A DNA stretch of 64,000 nucleotides from Sulfitobacter sp. D7 (GTDB taxonomy: Bacteria > Pseudomonadota > Alphaproteobacteria > Rhodobacterales > Rhodobacteraceae), in contig NZ_CP020694.1 of assembly GCF_003611275.1 (NCBI RefSeq), positions 1,984,001-2,048,000 of the forward strand. Reading direction: 5' to 3'. The position numbers and the translations under genes were made by a program. Positions 35,182 to 45,684 of the stretch are shown here, piece by piece. The notes beneath the pieces are model-generated. The model did not search any database. It had not been told where the DNA came from and worked only from the letters and a program-made list of their open reading frames with translations. The first letter of the stretch is position 1, and each line of letters opens with the position of its first letter.

Positions 35182-37029
35182 GTGATTGTTTCAAAAATGA
35201 GCTGGGATTTTTTCTCGACAGCACGGGGCGTTGCGGCGCTTTCTTCACTGATTCTGCTCTCTGGCGCGGCTGGGGCGGCCCCTCAGCATGGAATCGCCAT
35301 GTACGGCGACCCGGCCCTGCCCGCCGATTTTGCCGCCCTGCCTTATGTAAACCCCGAGGCCCCCAAGGGGGGCGAGATCGTTTTGGGCAATACCGGGGGA
35401 TTCGACAGCCTTAACCCCTTCGTGCGCAAAGGCACCGCGCCTTGGCAGCTGCCGCATTTCACCCATGAGACTTTGATGGGGCGTTCATGGGACGAACCCT
35501 TTGCGCTTTATGGGCTGCTGGCCGAGACGATCGAAGTGCCCGATGACCGTTCGTGGGTTGAGTTCACCCTGCGCGAAGAGGCGCGGTTTTCCGACGGCAG
35601 CCCGGTCACGGTCGAGGATGTGATCTTTTCTTTCGATCTGCTGGGCACTGAGGGCCACCCCCGCTACCACGGGCTGCGCCAACAGATTGAAAGCATCGAA
35701 CAGACCGGTCCGCGCAGCCTGCGGATGACCTTTGACAGCGACAACCGTGAGCTTGCCCTGCTCGCCGGGATGCGCCCCATCCTCAGCAAAGCGCAGTGGG
35801 AGGGGCAGGACTTTGCCAATGCCCCCTTGACCGAAATACCACTAGGAACGGGGCCCTACGTCATCAGCGACTATCAGGCGGGGCGCCATGTCACGCTGAC
35901 GCGCAACCCTGACTACTGGGGCGCCGATGTCCCCTTTCGGCAAGGCACGCATAACTATGATGAAGTGAAAATCGACTTCTACGGCGATGCCAGCGTGTTG
36001 TTCGAGGCGTTCAAGGCGGGCCAAATTTCGGCCGTGCGCGAATTCAACGCCGAGACTTGGGCCACGCAATACGACTTCCCGGCGATCAGTCGGGGCGGGG
36101 TGGTGAAATCCAGCTTTCCGCACAGCAAACCCTCGGGCATGACGGGCTTTGTGATGAATTCCCGCCGCGCGCCCTTTGACGATTGGCGGGTGCGCGACGC
36201 GCTGATCTCGGCCTTTAACTTTGAGTATATCAACGAGACGCTGACTGGCGGTGCCCTGCCCCGGATCACCTCCTATTTCTCAAACTCCGACCTTGCCATG
36301 CGCGATGGCCCGGCGACGGGCCGGGTCTTTGACCTGCTGGCCGATTACGCCGACACGCTGCCGCCGGGCACGGTGGATGGCTATCGGCTGCCGGTGGCCG
36401 ATGGCTCTGTCCGCAACCGCGCGGGCATCCGTGCCGCGATGCAGCAACTTAATGCCGCAGGCTATCAGGCCGACGGCGGCGTCATGCGCCGGGCGGATGG
36501 CACGCCGCTGACATTCACCATTCTTCTGTCGAAGGGAAGCCGTGAAAACCTAGCGATTGCAGAGCTTTACACGCAGGCGCTAAAGCGGCTCGGGATCACA
36601 GCGCAGATTGAAACGGTTGATGACGCGCAATTCGTGGCGCGTCAGAACGAATATGACTTCGACATGACCACCTTCCGCCGCGCCCTATCGCTCAGCCCCG
36701 GCACAGAGCAGCGGTTTTATTGGGGGTCAGAGGCCGCCGACCTGCCCGGCACACGCAACCTGATGGGCGTGCGCTCTCCGGCGGTGGATGCGATGATCAA
36801 CCAGATGCTGCAGGCCCGCGAAACGGCGGATTTCGTCGCCGCCACCCGCGCGCTTGACCGTATCCTGACCGCCGGGCGCTATGTCATTCCGTTCTGGCAG
36901 TTCGACGAGGGGCTGATCGCCCATGACGCCCGCATGGCTTACCCAGACACGATCCCGCTATATGGCGACGGGCCGAACTTCATGCCCGAAGTCTGGTGGT
37001 GGAAACCGGCAGAGAATTCAGACCAGTGA
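35182..37029 (+). CDS. Extracellular solute-binding protein, family 5 (YejA-like)
   Basis: A 615-aa periplasmic binding protein of the oligopeptide/nickel SBP_bac_5 family, closest in style to YejA. A signal peptide (about residues 1-32, ending SGAAGA) precedes mature APQHGIAMYGDPALPADF. The family signatures are LAETIEVPDDRSWVEFTLREEARFSDG split across conserved blocks, LGTGPYVISDY and DYWGADVPF. A GTG start at 35182 has AAGGG 6 nt upstream; the ATG at 35197 is possible. No permease or ATPase genes are adjacent, so it must work with a transporter encoded elsewhere. The 3' end overlaps the XRE-cupin gene by 12 bp, tail to tail. Confidence 0.88.
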   Translation: MIVSKMSWDFFSTARGVAALSSLILLSGAAGAAPQHGIAMYGDPALPADFAALPYVNPEAPKGGEIVLGNTGGFDSLNPFVRKGTAPWQLPHFTHETLMGRSWDEPFALYGLLAETIEVPDDRSWVEFTLREEARFSDGSPVTVEDVIFSFDLLGTEGHPRYHGLRQQIESIEQTGPRSLRMTFDSDNRELALLAGMRPILSKAQWEGQDFANAPLTEIPLGTGPYVISDYQAGRHVTLTRNPDYWGADVPFRQGTHNYDEVKIDFYGDASVLFEAFKAGQISAVREFNAETWATQYDFPAISRGGVVKSSFPHSKPSGMTGFVMNSRRAPFDDWRVRDALISAFNFEYINETLTGGALPRITSYFSNSDLAMRDGPATGRVFDLLADYADTLPPGTVDGYRLPVADGSVRNRAGIRAAMQQLNAAGYQADGGVMRRADGTPLTFTILLSKGSRENLAIAELYTQALKRLGITAQIETVDDAQFVARQNEYDFDMTTFRRALSLSPGTEQRFYWGSEAADLPGTRNLMGVRSPAVDAMINQMLQARETADFVAATRALDRILTAGRYVIPFWQFDEGLIAHDARMAYPDTIPLYGDGPNFMPEVWWWKPAENSDQ

Positions 37030-37641
37030 GGTCACCCAGAGGATCGTCGCATCCTCATCGCTGAGCGAGACGACATTGTGCCCCATGGTGGCGTCGTAAT
37101 AGGCGCTATCGCCCCGGCGCATGTCGACGGGTTCATAGAACTCGGTAAAGAGCCGCACCATGCCGGTCAGCACATAGAGGAATTCCTCGCCGTCATGGCG
37201 CACCCAGCCGTCGAACTCCTCCATCCGGCGCGCGCGGATGCGGGCACGGTAGGGCAGCATCTGTTTCTTGCGCAGGGCGTCGGCCAGCAGAACATGCTCA
37301 TAGGTGCCGGTGGCCTTGGCCGCGCCCTCTTCGGCGCGGGTCACGGCCATGCGGCCGGTGATCTTTTCCCCCGCAGGCGGGGTGAACAACTGCGGCACCG
37401 TGATCTCCAACCCCACGGCGAGCTTTTTCAGCGCGTCATAGGTGGGCGACATCAGCCCGTTTTCGATCTTGCTAAGGGTTGAGCGCGCCAGCCCGGCCTG
37501 CCGCGCGGCCTGCTCCAACGTCCAGTTGCGCGCCTTGCGCAGTTCGCGCACCCGCGCACCAAGGTCGACCGGCGGGGCGGTCTCGCTCGCGCCGCTTTCG
37601 CGGGCGATCTGGATCATGGAACGGGGCGGCGTGTCTGTCAT
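37018..37641 (-). CDS. XRE-family regulator with C-terminal cupin domain
   Basis: A 207-aa regulator with an N-terminal helix-turn-helix (about residues 28-82; LEQAARQAGLARSTLSKIEN) and a C-terminal cupin sensor (VRHDGEEFLYVLTGMVRLF, then RRGDSAYYDATMGHNV). Proteins of this HTH-cupin type often control amino-acid, polyamine or related catabolic and transport genes and bind a small ligand in the cupin. I place the start at ATG 37641 (MTDTPPR); an in-frame start at 37728 gives an unconvincing leader. The target is unknown. It converges with the binding-protein gene. Confidence 0.85.
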   Translation of the reverse strand: MTDTPPRSMIQIARESGASETAPPVDLGARVRELRKARNWTLEQAARQAGLARSTLSKIENGLMSPTYDALKKLAVGLEITVPQLFTPPAGEKITGRMAVTRAEEGAAKATGTYEHVLLADALRKKQMLPYRARIRARRMEEFDGWVRHDGEEFLYVLTGMVRLFTEFYEPVDMRRGDSAYYDATMGHNVVSLSDEDATILWVTSLV

Positions 37642-37743
37642 GGACCTGCTATAGCCGCGCCCAAAGGCGCTTGCAACGCTGCCCGCTTGCGATACCCGCC
37701 CCGGCCCGCTATGCCCGTTGCGCAGCAATAGATGGGGTTTACC

Positions 37744-38388
37744 ATGGCCGAAGCGATCAAACTCGATATCATGTCAGACCCGATCTGCCCATGGTGCTAT
37801 ATCGGCAAGGCGCATCTGGACCGCGCATTGCAGGATCACCCCAACCATCCCTTCGCCATCGAATGGCACCCTTTCCAACTGAACCCCGAGATGCCGCGCG
37901 AGGGCATGGACCGTCGCGCCTATCTAGAAGGCAAGTTCGGCGGCAAAGAGGGCGCCGTACGCGCCTATGCACCGGTCGTAGAACATGCCGAAAAGGCCGG
38001 TCTGAACATCAACTTCGAGGCCATGCAGCGCACGCCCAACACGCTGGACGCGCACCGTCTGATCCATTGGGCCGGGATCGAAGGCCGCCAAACCGCCGCC
38101 GTCTCCGCGCTTTTCAAAGCCTATTTCGTCGAGGCCCGCGACATCGGCGATGCCGAAGTGCTGGCCGATATCGCCGATAGCATTGAGATGGACGCCGCCG
38201 TGGTCACCCGCTTGCTGAAATCCGATGTCGACGCGCAGGACATTCGCGACCGCGATGCCCATAGCCGCAAGATGGGGGTGAACTCCGTGCCGACGTTCAT
38301 CATCGCGAATGCCCATGCGGTGCCGGGTGCACAGCCGCCCGAGCTATGGGCGCAGGTCATTGCCGATCTGACCAAGCAGCAGAGCTAA
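37744..38388 (+). CDS. DsbA/FrnE-family thiol oxidoreductase
   Basis: A 214-aa cytoplasmic member of the DsbA superfamily (FrnE / 2-hydroxychromene-2-carboxylate isomerase-like), with no signal peptide. The thioredoxin-fold active site is SDPICPWCYIGK (CPWC, about residues 15-18). The helical insertion and the cis-Pro loop (MGVNSVPTFII) follow in the expected order. FrnE-type proteins are proposed to act in disulfide or oxidative-stress chemistry; the substrate here is unknown. The ATG at 37744 is preferred to an in-frame ATG at 37732. It diverges from the XRE-cupin gene. Confidence 0.85.
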   Translation: MAEAIKLDIMSDPICPWCYIGKAHLDRALQDHPNHPFAIEWHPFQLNPEMPREGMDRRAYLEGKFGGKEGAVRAYAPVVEHAEKAGLNINFEAMQRTPNTLDAHRLIHWAGIEGRQTAAVSALFKAYFVEARDIGDAEVLADIADSIEMDAAVVTRLLKSDVDAQDIRDRDAHSRKMGVNSVPTFIIANAHAVPGAQPPELWAQVIADLTKQQS

Positions 38389-38509
38389 ACAGGGCGGCAA
38401 TCATTGCCAAGTTAAGCGTTCTCAATTATCGAGAGCGCAACCACAAGTTATTCCCTGAAGCCTGCCCAGACGGATCCGCCGTTCGGGACAATCGCCGGAG
38501 CGCGCGTTC

Positions 38510-39743
38510 GTGACCACCGAAAATCCAAAATTCTCCATGGGGCGGATCGAATTCGTCGCCCTCATCGCGATGATGACCGCCACCATCGCCTTTTCCATTG
38601 ATGCGATGCTGCCCCGCCCTGCCCGAGATCGCGGCAGAACTCTCGCCCGAGATCGCCCACCGCGCCCCGCTGATCCTCACGTCCTTCGTGCTGGGCATGG
38701 GGTTGGGCACGTTCTTTAGCGGGCCGTTGTCGGATGCATTCGGGCGCCGCAACGTGGTCTTTGGCGGCGCGGCACTTTATTCGGTGTCGGCCTTCGTCGC
38801 ATGGATGAGCAACTCACTGGAAGTCATGCTCGTGGCCCGTATCTTTCAGGGGCTCGGCGCTTCTGGCCCCCGCGTGGTGGCCGTGGCGATCATCCGTGAC
38901 CTCTATGCCGGGCGCGAGATGGCGCGGATCATGTCGGTGGTGATGATGGTCTTCGCACTGGTGCCAGCAATGGCCCCGATGCTGGGCGCGGGGATCATTC
39001 ACACAGCGGGCTGGCGCGCGATCTTCATCGCTTTCATGGCGTTTTCGATCATCTCGGTGGTCTGGATGGGCCTGCGCCTGCCCGAAACATTGCCGCGGGA
39101 AAACCGTCGGCCCCTGCGTGCGCGGCTGATCATCGGGGCAGTGCGCGAGTTGGTCGGACACCGCACGGTGCGCCTGTCGATCCTCGTGCAATCGCTGGCC
39201 TTGGCGATGCTATTTTCGATGATCATGCTGGTGCAGCCGATTTATGACACCGTCTATGGCCGGGGTGAAAGCTTCCCGCTCTGGTTCGGCGGCATCGCCG
39301 TTGTGGCGGCCAGCGCCAGCCTGATCAATGCGCTGCTGGTCGTGCGCTATGGCATGCGCCGATTGGTGAGCATCGCCTTTGGCTTTCAAATCCTGCTGTC
39401 GGGGGCCATGTATTTCCTGAACCTCGGCGCCCTGCCCGACCCTTACGGCTTTGCCGCCTTTGTGTTCTTCCAGACCTGCCTGTTCTTCCAAGCGGGGCTG
39501 ACGCTGGGCAACCTTAATGCCATCGCGATGGAGCCGATGGGCCATATCGCGGGCATGGCCGCCTCGGTCGTGGGGGCGATTTCAACTGTGCTGGCCGCGC
39601 TCATCGCCTCGCCCGTGGGGTTGATGTTCGACGGCACGACCAAGCCATTGGCGCTGGCGATGCTGCTCATGGCCATCGGGGCTTACGCTCTGATGCTCTA
39701 TATGGGGCGGATGGAAAACCGACAGCCGGCGGCGGCGGAATAA
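38510..39743 (+). pseudogene. Bcr/CflA-type MFS drug exporter with a +1 frameshift
   Basis: The whole gene encodes a ~410-aa, 12-helix MFS exporter of the Bcr/CflA group, but the reading frame breaks early. The first frame (GTG 38510, GGAG 9 nt upstream) gives helix 1 (IEFVALIAMMTATIAFSIDAM), then leaves the family at LP. The rest, from PALPEIAAEL to the end, is in the next frame. Removing one C from the CCCC run at 38612-38615 restores the family pattern IDAMLPALPEIA. The downstream part is intact (GRRNVVFGG; GARIFQGLGASGPRVV-like motif C region). It is a recent mutation, a sequencing error, or a recoding site. A lone start at 38598 would lack helix 1. Confidence 0.8.
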
Positions 39744-39751
39744 CCGCCGCC
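39731..39751. terminator. GC-rich hairpin at the end of the MFS gene
   Basis: An 8-bp stem GGCGGCGG/CCGCCGCC has the TAA stop in its AATAA loop and is followed by CTTTC. Without a real U-tract it is a weak terminator between the convergent MFS and mfd genes. Confidence 0.35.
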
Positions 39752-39761
39752 CTTTCGGGGC

Positions 39762-42700
39762 TTAGCCCTTTGCCTTGGCCTTTTTCGCAGTCTTTTCTTT
39801 GGCGATCACATGTTCGGCCAAATCGCGTGCAATGGCAAAGGCGCCTTTGATCTTGTCGGCATCCGTCTTCCAATCCCGGCGCACGACGATCTTGTTGTCC
39901 TTAACCTTGGCCAGCCCACGCTGGTCTTGAATGAACTGCACCAGCCCCTCGGGCGAGGCGAATTTGTCATTGTGGAACTGGATCGTCGCGCCCTTCGGCC
40001 CACCATCGAGCTTGGCGATCCCGGCGCGTTTGCACATCGCCTTGATCCGCACCACCAGCATCAGGGTGTTCACCTCTTTCGGCAGCTTGCCAAAACGGTC
40101 GATCAATTCGGCGGCAAAGCCTTCGAGTTCCACCTTAGTTGAGAGCTCGCTGAGGCGGCGGTAGAGGCCAAGACGCACATCGAGGTCAGGCACGTAGTCC
40201 TCAGGAATGAGCACCGGCACGCCAAGGTTGATCTGCGGTGCCCATTGCTCGTCGGCCTCGCTGAGGCCCTCCATCTCGCCCGCCTTGATCTTGGCAATCG
40301 CCTCTTCCAGCATGGACTGGTAAAGCTCAAAGCCCACATCGCGCATCTGGCCGGATTGCTCTTCGCCGAGCAGGTTGCCCGCCCCGCGAATATCAAGGTC
40401 TTGGCTGGCCAAGGTGAAGCCCGCGCCAAGCGTATCAAGGCTGCCCAACACCCGCAGACGTTTCTGCGCCGTATCCGTCAGCTTCGCGCGCGGCTTGGTG
40501 GTCAGATAGGCATAAGCCCGGGTTTTCGAGCGGCCCACCCGGCCCCTGATTTGATACAGTTGCGCAAGGCCGAACATATCGGCGCGGTGCACGACCATGG
40601 TGTTGGCCGTAGGAATGTCGAGGCCGGATTCAACGATCGTCGTTGCCAGCAGAATGTCGAATTTGCCATCATAAAAGGCGTTCATCCGGTCATCCAACTC
40701 CCCCGGTGCCATCTGACCGTGGGCGACGACGTAGGAGAGTTCCGGCAGCTGCGCCTGAAGGAAATCTTCGATCTCACGCAGGTCACTCAAGCGAGGAACG
40801 ACATAGAAGCTCTGCCCGCCCCGGTAATGCTCACGCAGCAGCGCCTCGCGGATGGTAACCGCGTCGAACTCGCTCACATAGGTGCGGATCGAGAGGCGGT
40901 CGACGGGCGGCGTGCCGATGATCGATAGATCGCGCACGCCCGTCAGCGACAGTTGCAAGGTGCGGGGAATCGGTGTGGCGGTCAGGGTCAGTACGTGGAT
41001 ATCGGTGCGCAGGGATTTGAGCCGTTCCTTGTGAGTCACGCCGAAATGCTGCTCTTCGTCGATCACCAGCAGGCCGAGGTCCTTGAACCGGATGCCTTTG
41101 GCCAGCAGCGCATGGGTGCCGATGACGATATCGACCGTTCCCTTAGCCATCCCATCGCGCGTCGCCGCTGCCTCTTTGGCCGAGACAAAGCGGCTGAGTT
41201 GGCGCACTTCGATCGGGAAGCCGCGAAAGCGTTCGGCAAAGCTTTTGTAGTGCTGCCGGGCGAGCAGTGTCGTAGGCGCGATCACCGCCACCTGAACACC
41301 CGACATCGCCGCAACAAAAGCCGCCCGCATCGCAACTTCGGTTTTACCAAAGCCCACATCGCCGCAAACCAGACGGTCCATCGGATTGCCGCTGGTCAGA
41401 TCATCCACCACGTCGGCAATGGCGCGCAGCTGGTCGTCGGTCTCCGTATAGGGGAACCGGGCGGAGAAGGCATCCCACATGCCCGGCGGCGGGTCGAGCA
41501 CCGGCGCTTTGCGCAGCGCGCGTTCGGCGGCAATGCGGATGAGCTTGTCCGCCATCTCGCGAATACGCTCTTTGAGTTTGGCCTTTTTCGACTGCCACGC
41601 GCCACCGCCGAGCTTGTCCAGCAGCCCTTCGTCATGCCCATAACGCGACAGCAGTTCGATGTTCTCAACGGGCAAGTAAAGCTTTGATTGCTCGGCATAT
41701 TCCAGAACGAGGCATTCATGGGCAGCACCTGCGGCGGTGACCACCTCCATCCCGTGATAGCGGCCGATGCCGTGGTCGACGTGAACCACCAGATCGCCGG
41801 GGCTGAGGCTTTGGGCCTCGGTCAGGAAATTCTCGGCCCGGCGTTTGCGTTTCGGCGCACGGATCAATCGGTCGCCCAGCACGTCCTGCTCGGAAATCAC
41901 CGTCATCCCCGGCGCTTCAAAGCCGTGCTCCAGCGCCCAAACGGCCAGATGCAGCCCGCGTTTGCCGATCCGCGAGGCATCCGCCACCGGGATCGCTTCG
42001 GCCAACCCTTCGTCTTCTATCAGCCCCGTCAGGCGTTCGCGTGCGCCTTCGGAATAGCTGGCGATCAGCACCGGCCCTACTTCAAGCTTTGCTTTAATAT
42101 GCGCAGCCAAAGCACCGAAAAGACTGACCGATTCCTGCTGTCGTTCGGGCGAGAAGTTGCGCCCGATCCGCGCACCTGCGTCCAACACGCCCGGCCCAGT
42201 GGGCTGCGGCAATGGGTTGAACTGGATAACCCGTTTCCCAATCAACGCCTCGTTCCAAGCGTCGTCGGTCAGATATAGCCCTTCGGGCGGGGCGGGTTTA
42301 TAGACGCTGTCCATTTTAGAGCGCGTCTTCATCGCCAGCTGCCGCGTCTCATATTGGTCGGCAATCGTGTCCCACCGCGCGAGGCGCATGGGCGTCAGTT
42401 GATCGTCCAGCGTGATCGTGGCCTTCGGCAGATAGTCAAAGAGCGTTTCGAGATTGTCGTGGAAAAACGACAACCAATGTTCCGCGCCTTGATGTTTGCG
42501 GCCCGCGCTGATCGCCTCATAAAGTGGATCATCAGTGCCCGCCGCGCCGAATTCGATGCGGTAGTTCTGCCGGAAACGGGTGATCGCCGCGTCGTCAAGA
42601 ATGACCTCGCTGACCGGAGCAAGCTCTACCAGATCAAGTTTTTCCGTGGTGCGCTGCGTGGCCGGATCAAACCGCCGCGCCCCGTCCAGCACGTCCCCGA

Positions 42701-43232
42701 AAAGATCAAGCCGCACCGGGCCAAGGTCGCCGGGCGGGTAGATGTCGATGATCCCACCGCGCACGGCGTAGTCGCCCGGCTCCATCACCGTGGGGCTTTG
42801 CACAAAGCCCATGCGCACCAGAAAGGCGCGCAGGGCTTTTTCGTCGATCCGGCTGCCCACGCGCGCCGCAAAGGCCGCGTCGCGCAGGGTTTCGCGTGCG
42901 GGGATACGTTGGCTGGCCGCGTTCAGCGTCGTCAGCAGAACGAACTGCTGGGGCATCCCATGCACCAGCGCGGCCAGTGTCGCCATCCGCTGCGCCGAGA
43001 TATCGGCGTTGGGCGACACCCGGTCATAGGGCAGGCAATCCCAGCTTGGGAAGGTGACGACCGGCATATCGGGCGCGTAAAACCGCAAAGCGGCCTGCAT
43101 CGCCGCCATGCGTTTGTCATCGCGCGCCACATGGACCACCGGCTGGCCGCCCTTGGCGATTTCATCAAGAATGGCGCGGGCATCATAGCCTTCGGGAACG
43201 CCGGAGAGGGTGATATTACGCGGATCGTTCAT
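39762..43232 (-). CDS. mfd: Transcription-repair coupling factor Mfd
   Basis: Mfd displaces RNA polymerase stalled at DNA lesions and recruits UvrA. The 1156-aa protein is full length. It has an N-terminal UvrB-like module, a CarD-like RNA polymerase-interacting domain (LSPGDLVVHVDHGIGRYHG), RecG-like helicase motifs (Walker A CGDVGFGKTEVAMRAAF; DEEQHFGVTHKERLK; TLTATPIPRTLQLSL; QIRGRVGRS) and a C-terminal TRCF domain (INLGVPVLIPEDYVPD). The ATG is at 43232. It lies alone between the MFS exporter and a small membrane-protein gene. No SOS box was seen upstream. Confidence 0.97.
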   Translation of the reverse strand: MNDPRNITLSGVPEGYDARAILDEIAKGGQPVVHVARDDKRMAAMQAALRFYAPDMPVVTFPSWDCLPYDRVSPNADISAQRMATLAALVHGMPQQFVLLTTLNAASQRIPARETLRDAAFAARVGSRIDEKALRAFLVRMGFVQSPTVMEPGDYAVRGGIIDIYPPGDLGPVRLDLFGDVLDGARRFDPATQRTTEKLDLVELAPVSEVILDDAAITRFRQNYRIEFGAAGTDDPLYEAISAGRKHQGAEHWLSFFHDNLETLFDYLPKATITLDDQLTPMRLARWDTIADQYETRQLAMKTRSKMDSVYKPAPPEGLYLTDDAWNEALIGKRVIQFNPLPQPTGPGVLDAGARIGRNFSPERQQESVSLFGALAAHIKAKLEVGPVLIASYSEGARERLTGLIEDEGLAEAIPVADASRIGKRGLHLAVWALEHGFEAPGMTVISEQDVLGDRLIRAPKRKRRAENFLTEAQSLSPGDLVVHVDHGIGRYHGMEVVTAAGAAHECLVLEYAEQSKLYLPVENIELLSRYGHDEGLLDKLGGGAWQSKKAKLKERIREMADKLIRIAAERALRKAPVLDPPPGMWDAFSARFPYTETDDQLRAIADVVDDLTSGNPMDRLVCGDVGFGKTEVAMRAAFVAAMSGVQVAVIAPTTLLARQHYKSFAERFRGFPIEVRQLSRFVSAKEAAATRDGMAKGTVDIVIGTHALLAKGIRFKDLGLLVIDEEQHFGVTHKERLKSLRTDIHVLTLTATPIPRTLQLSLTGVRDLSIIGTPPVDRLSIRTYVSEFDAVTIREALLREHYRGGQSFYVVPRLSDLREIEDFLQAQLPELSYVVAHGQMAPGELDDRMNAFYDGKFDILLATTIVESGLDIPTANTMVVHRADMFGLAQLYQIRGRVGRSKTRAYAYLTTKPRAKLTDTAQKRLRVLGSLDTLGAGFTLASQDLDIRGAGNLLGEEQSGQMRDVGFELYQSMLEEAIAKIKAGEMEGLSEADEQWAPQINLGVPVLIPEDYVPDLDVRLGLYRRLSELSTKVELEGFAAELIDRFGKLPKEVNTLMLVVRIKAMCKRAGIAKLDGGPKGATIQFHNDKFASPEGLVQFIQDQRGLAKVKDNKIVVRRDWKTDADKIKGAFAIARDLAEHVIAKEKTAKKAKAKG

Positions 43233-43263
43233 CGGGTCTCAATTGGGCCTCACGGGGGGCCTG

Positions 43264-43791
43264 TCAACCCGCCAGCGGGCCAATGCTTAGATTTTGATAC
43301 ATTCCCCAAAGCGCGGTCACGAAGATCGAGAACATGCCGATGATCTGGGTATAAAGCCGGTGCCGCATCAGGCGCCGCTGCAACACGTCGCCGGTGGAGC
43401 CTTCGATGCGGATGAGCCGCGCGGTCGACAGGCTCAGCAGCCCGACCAGCGACATGGGGAACCCCAGCAGCAGCAGGGCTTGGGCGAATTCGATGGCATA
43501 GACGAACCCCAAAAGCACCAGAGAGGTCAGCGCGAAAAAACCCAGCCCCAAGAGCCAAAGCCCCGAGACCTGCGAGATATAGAGCAGCCGGTTCACGTTG
43601 ATCCGCACGATGTCTTCGAGATCGGCCTGCGCCTCGCCCCCATAACGTCGGGCGCGCAGCACCATGTCAAAGGGCACGCCCAATACCCAATGGCTTGCGG
43701 TCGACCACATCACAGCCAGCGCGATCCAGAACCACAGGTTCGAGAAAGAGCGCATGTCAATCATTTCGAAAAGGGTCTGGTACCAGTCCAA
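43264..43791 (-). CDS. Multi-pass membrane protein, unknown function
   Basis: A 175-aa protein with about four transmembrane helices (LWFWIALAVMWSTASHWVLG; ISQVSGLWLLGLGFFALTSL; YAIEFAQALLLLGFPMSLVGL; YTQIIGMFSIFVTALWG). A cytoplasmic loop rich in charged residues (LRARRYGGEAQADLEDIVR) lies between helices 1 and 2. I recall roseobacter homologues named 'component of SufBCD complex', but no suf genes are near and the sequence itself does not support that role. It is 31 bp upstream of mfd on the same strand and diverges from hemB. Confidence 0.7.
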   Translation of the reverse strand: MDWYQTLFEMIDMRSFSNLWFWIALAVMWSTASHWVLGVPFDMVLRARRYGGEAQADLEDIVRINVNRLLYISQVSGLWLLGLGFFALTSLVLLGFVYAIEFAQALLLLGFPMSLVGLLSLSTARLIRIEGSTGDVLQRRLMRHRLYTQIIGMFSIFVTALWGMYQNLSIGPLAG

Positions 43792-43910
43792 GGCGTGCTC
43801 GTCCGAAATTTAAGTTCGCATCTCTTAGCGGTCCGGCGCGACAATTCATAGGGTTGAGGCGTTCAAAAATACATGGCAAGCCCATGCCAAGCCATTCTGA
43901 GGTAATTTTG

Positions 43911-44915
<1,005 letters not shown>

Positions 44916-45041
44916 CCTAAGGGCGTAAATCTGCGCAAAGGGTCCAACCGACATGACAAAGCGCGTGATTATGCGTAATCTCGCGCATAAGTCGGGAAAA
45001 CCGGCAGCAGGCAATCGATCTTGAACATACAGGCAGAAAAG

Positions 45042-45608
45042 ATGAGCAATCAGACATATAACCGGCGCTTTGTGACTTTGGGCGCCCTTACGGCCCTTGG
45101 CGCAACCGCGGCTTGCGGCAACGGCGTGGGCGGACGGGGCGGCGCCATGATCGACGCGCGCGTCGATGCGACCCTGGCCGAGATGTACCGCGGCTATCCC
45201 AACACCCGGCAGTTGGCCGAAAAGGCAAATGGCATGCTGGTCATGCCGCTGGTGACCGAAGCGGGCCTTGGCTTTGGCGGCGCTTACGGGCGCGGCGCGT
45301 TGCGCGTCAACGACGTGACGGTGGACTACTACTCGGTGACCAAAGCTTCGGGCGGCTTGCAGATTGGCGCGCAGCAATATGCGCATGTGCTGTTCTTCAT
45401 GACCGAGCCCGCGCTGCGCGAATTCCGCAGCTCGCCGGGTTGGGCGGCTGGCGCCGGTCTGGAATACGTGATCTCCGACAAGGGCGACAGCGTGAGCGCC
45501 GACACGACCACTGTCATGGCTCCGGTTCTGGCAGCGGTCTTTGGGCGCGCGGGGCTGCGGATCGGCGCGACACTGGAAGGCACGAAATACACGCGGATCA
45601 TCCCCTAA
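45042..45608 (+). CDS. YSC84/SYLF-type lipoprotein with Tat-like signal
   Basis: A 188-aa exported protein with a lipid-binding SYLF (YSC84-like) domain. The N-terminus has a twin-arginine-like NRRFVTLGALTALG followed by a lipobox-like ATAAC at about residues 21-25, so it is probably a lipoprotein. The SYLF part includes AKANGMLVMPLVTEAGLGFG, GALRVND, YYSVTKASGGLQIGAQ and the C-terminal GLRIGATLEGTKYTRI. Bacterial members bind lipids but their role is unclear. The ATG at 45042 is preferred to a TTG at 45021. A strong terminator follows. Confidence 0.82.
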   Translation: MSNQTYNRRFVTLGALTALGATAACGNGVGGRGGAMIDARVDATLAEMYRGYPNTRQLAEKANGMLVMPLVTEAGLGFGGAYGRGALRVNDVTVDYYSVTKASGGLQIGAQQYAHVLFFMTEPALREFRSSPGWAAGAGLEYVISDKGDSVSADTTTVMAPVLAAVFGRAGLRIGATLEGTKYTRIIP

Positions 45609-45632
45609 CGCAGGGTCGACCGATGGTCTTTG

Positions 45633-45674
45633 AAGGGCAGCGCCAGTTTCATCCGGCGCTGCCCTTTTTCTTTT
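45633..45674 (+). terminator. Terminator of the YSC84-type gene
   Basis: A perfect 12-bp stem AAGGGCAGCGCC/GGCGCTGCCCTT with a 10-nt loop is followed by a T-rich run (TTTCTTTT), 24 nt after the stop codon. Confidence 0.85.
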
Positions 45675-45684
45675 GCAAACAGCC

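Noticed and set aside
38417..38439. An 8-bp hairpin (GCGTTCTC/GAGAGCGC) upstream of the MFS gene
   Set aside because: It has no U-tract and no known operator pattern; one such stem in a spacer is weak evidence.
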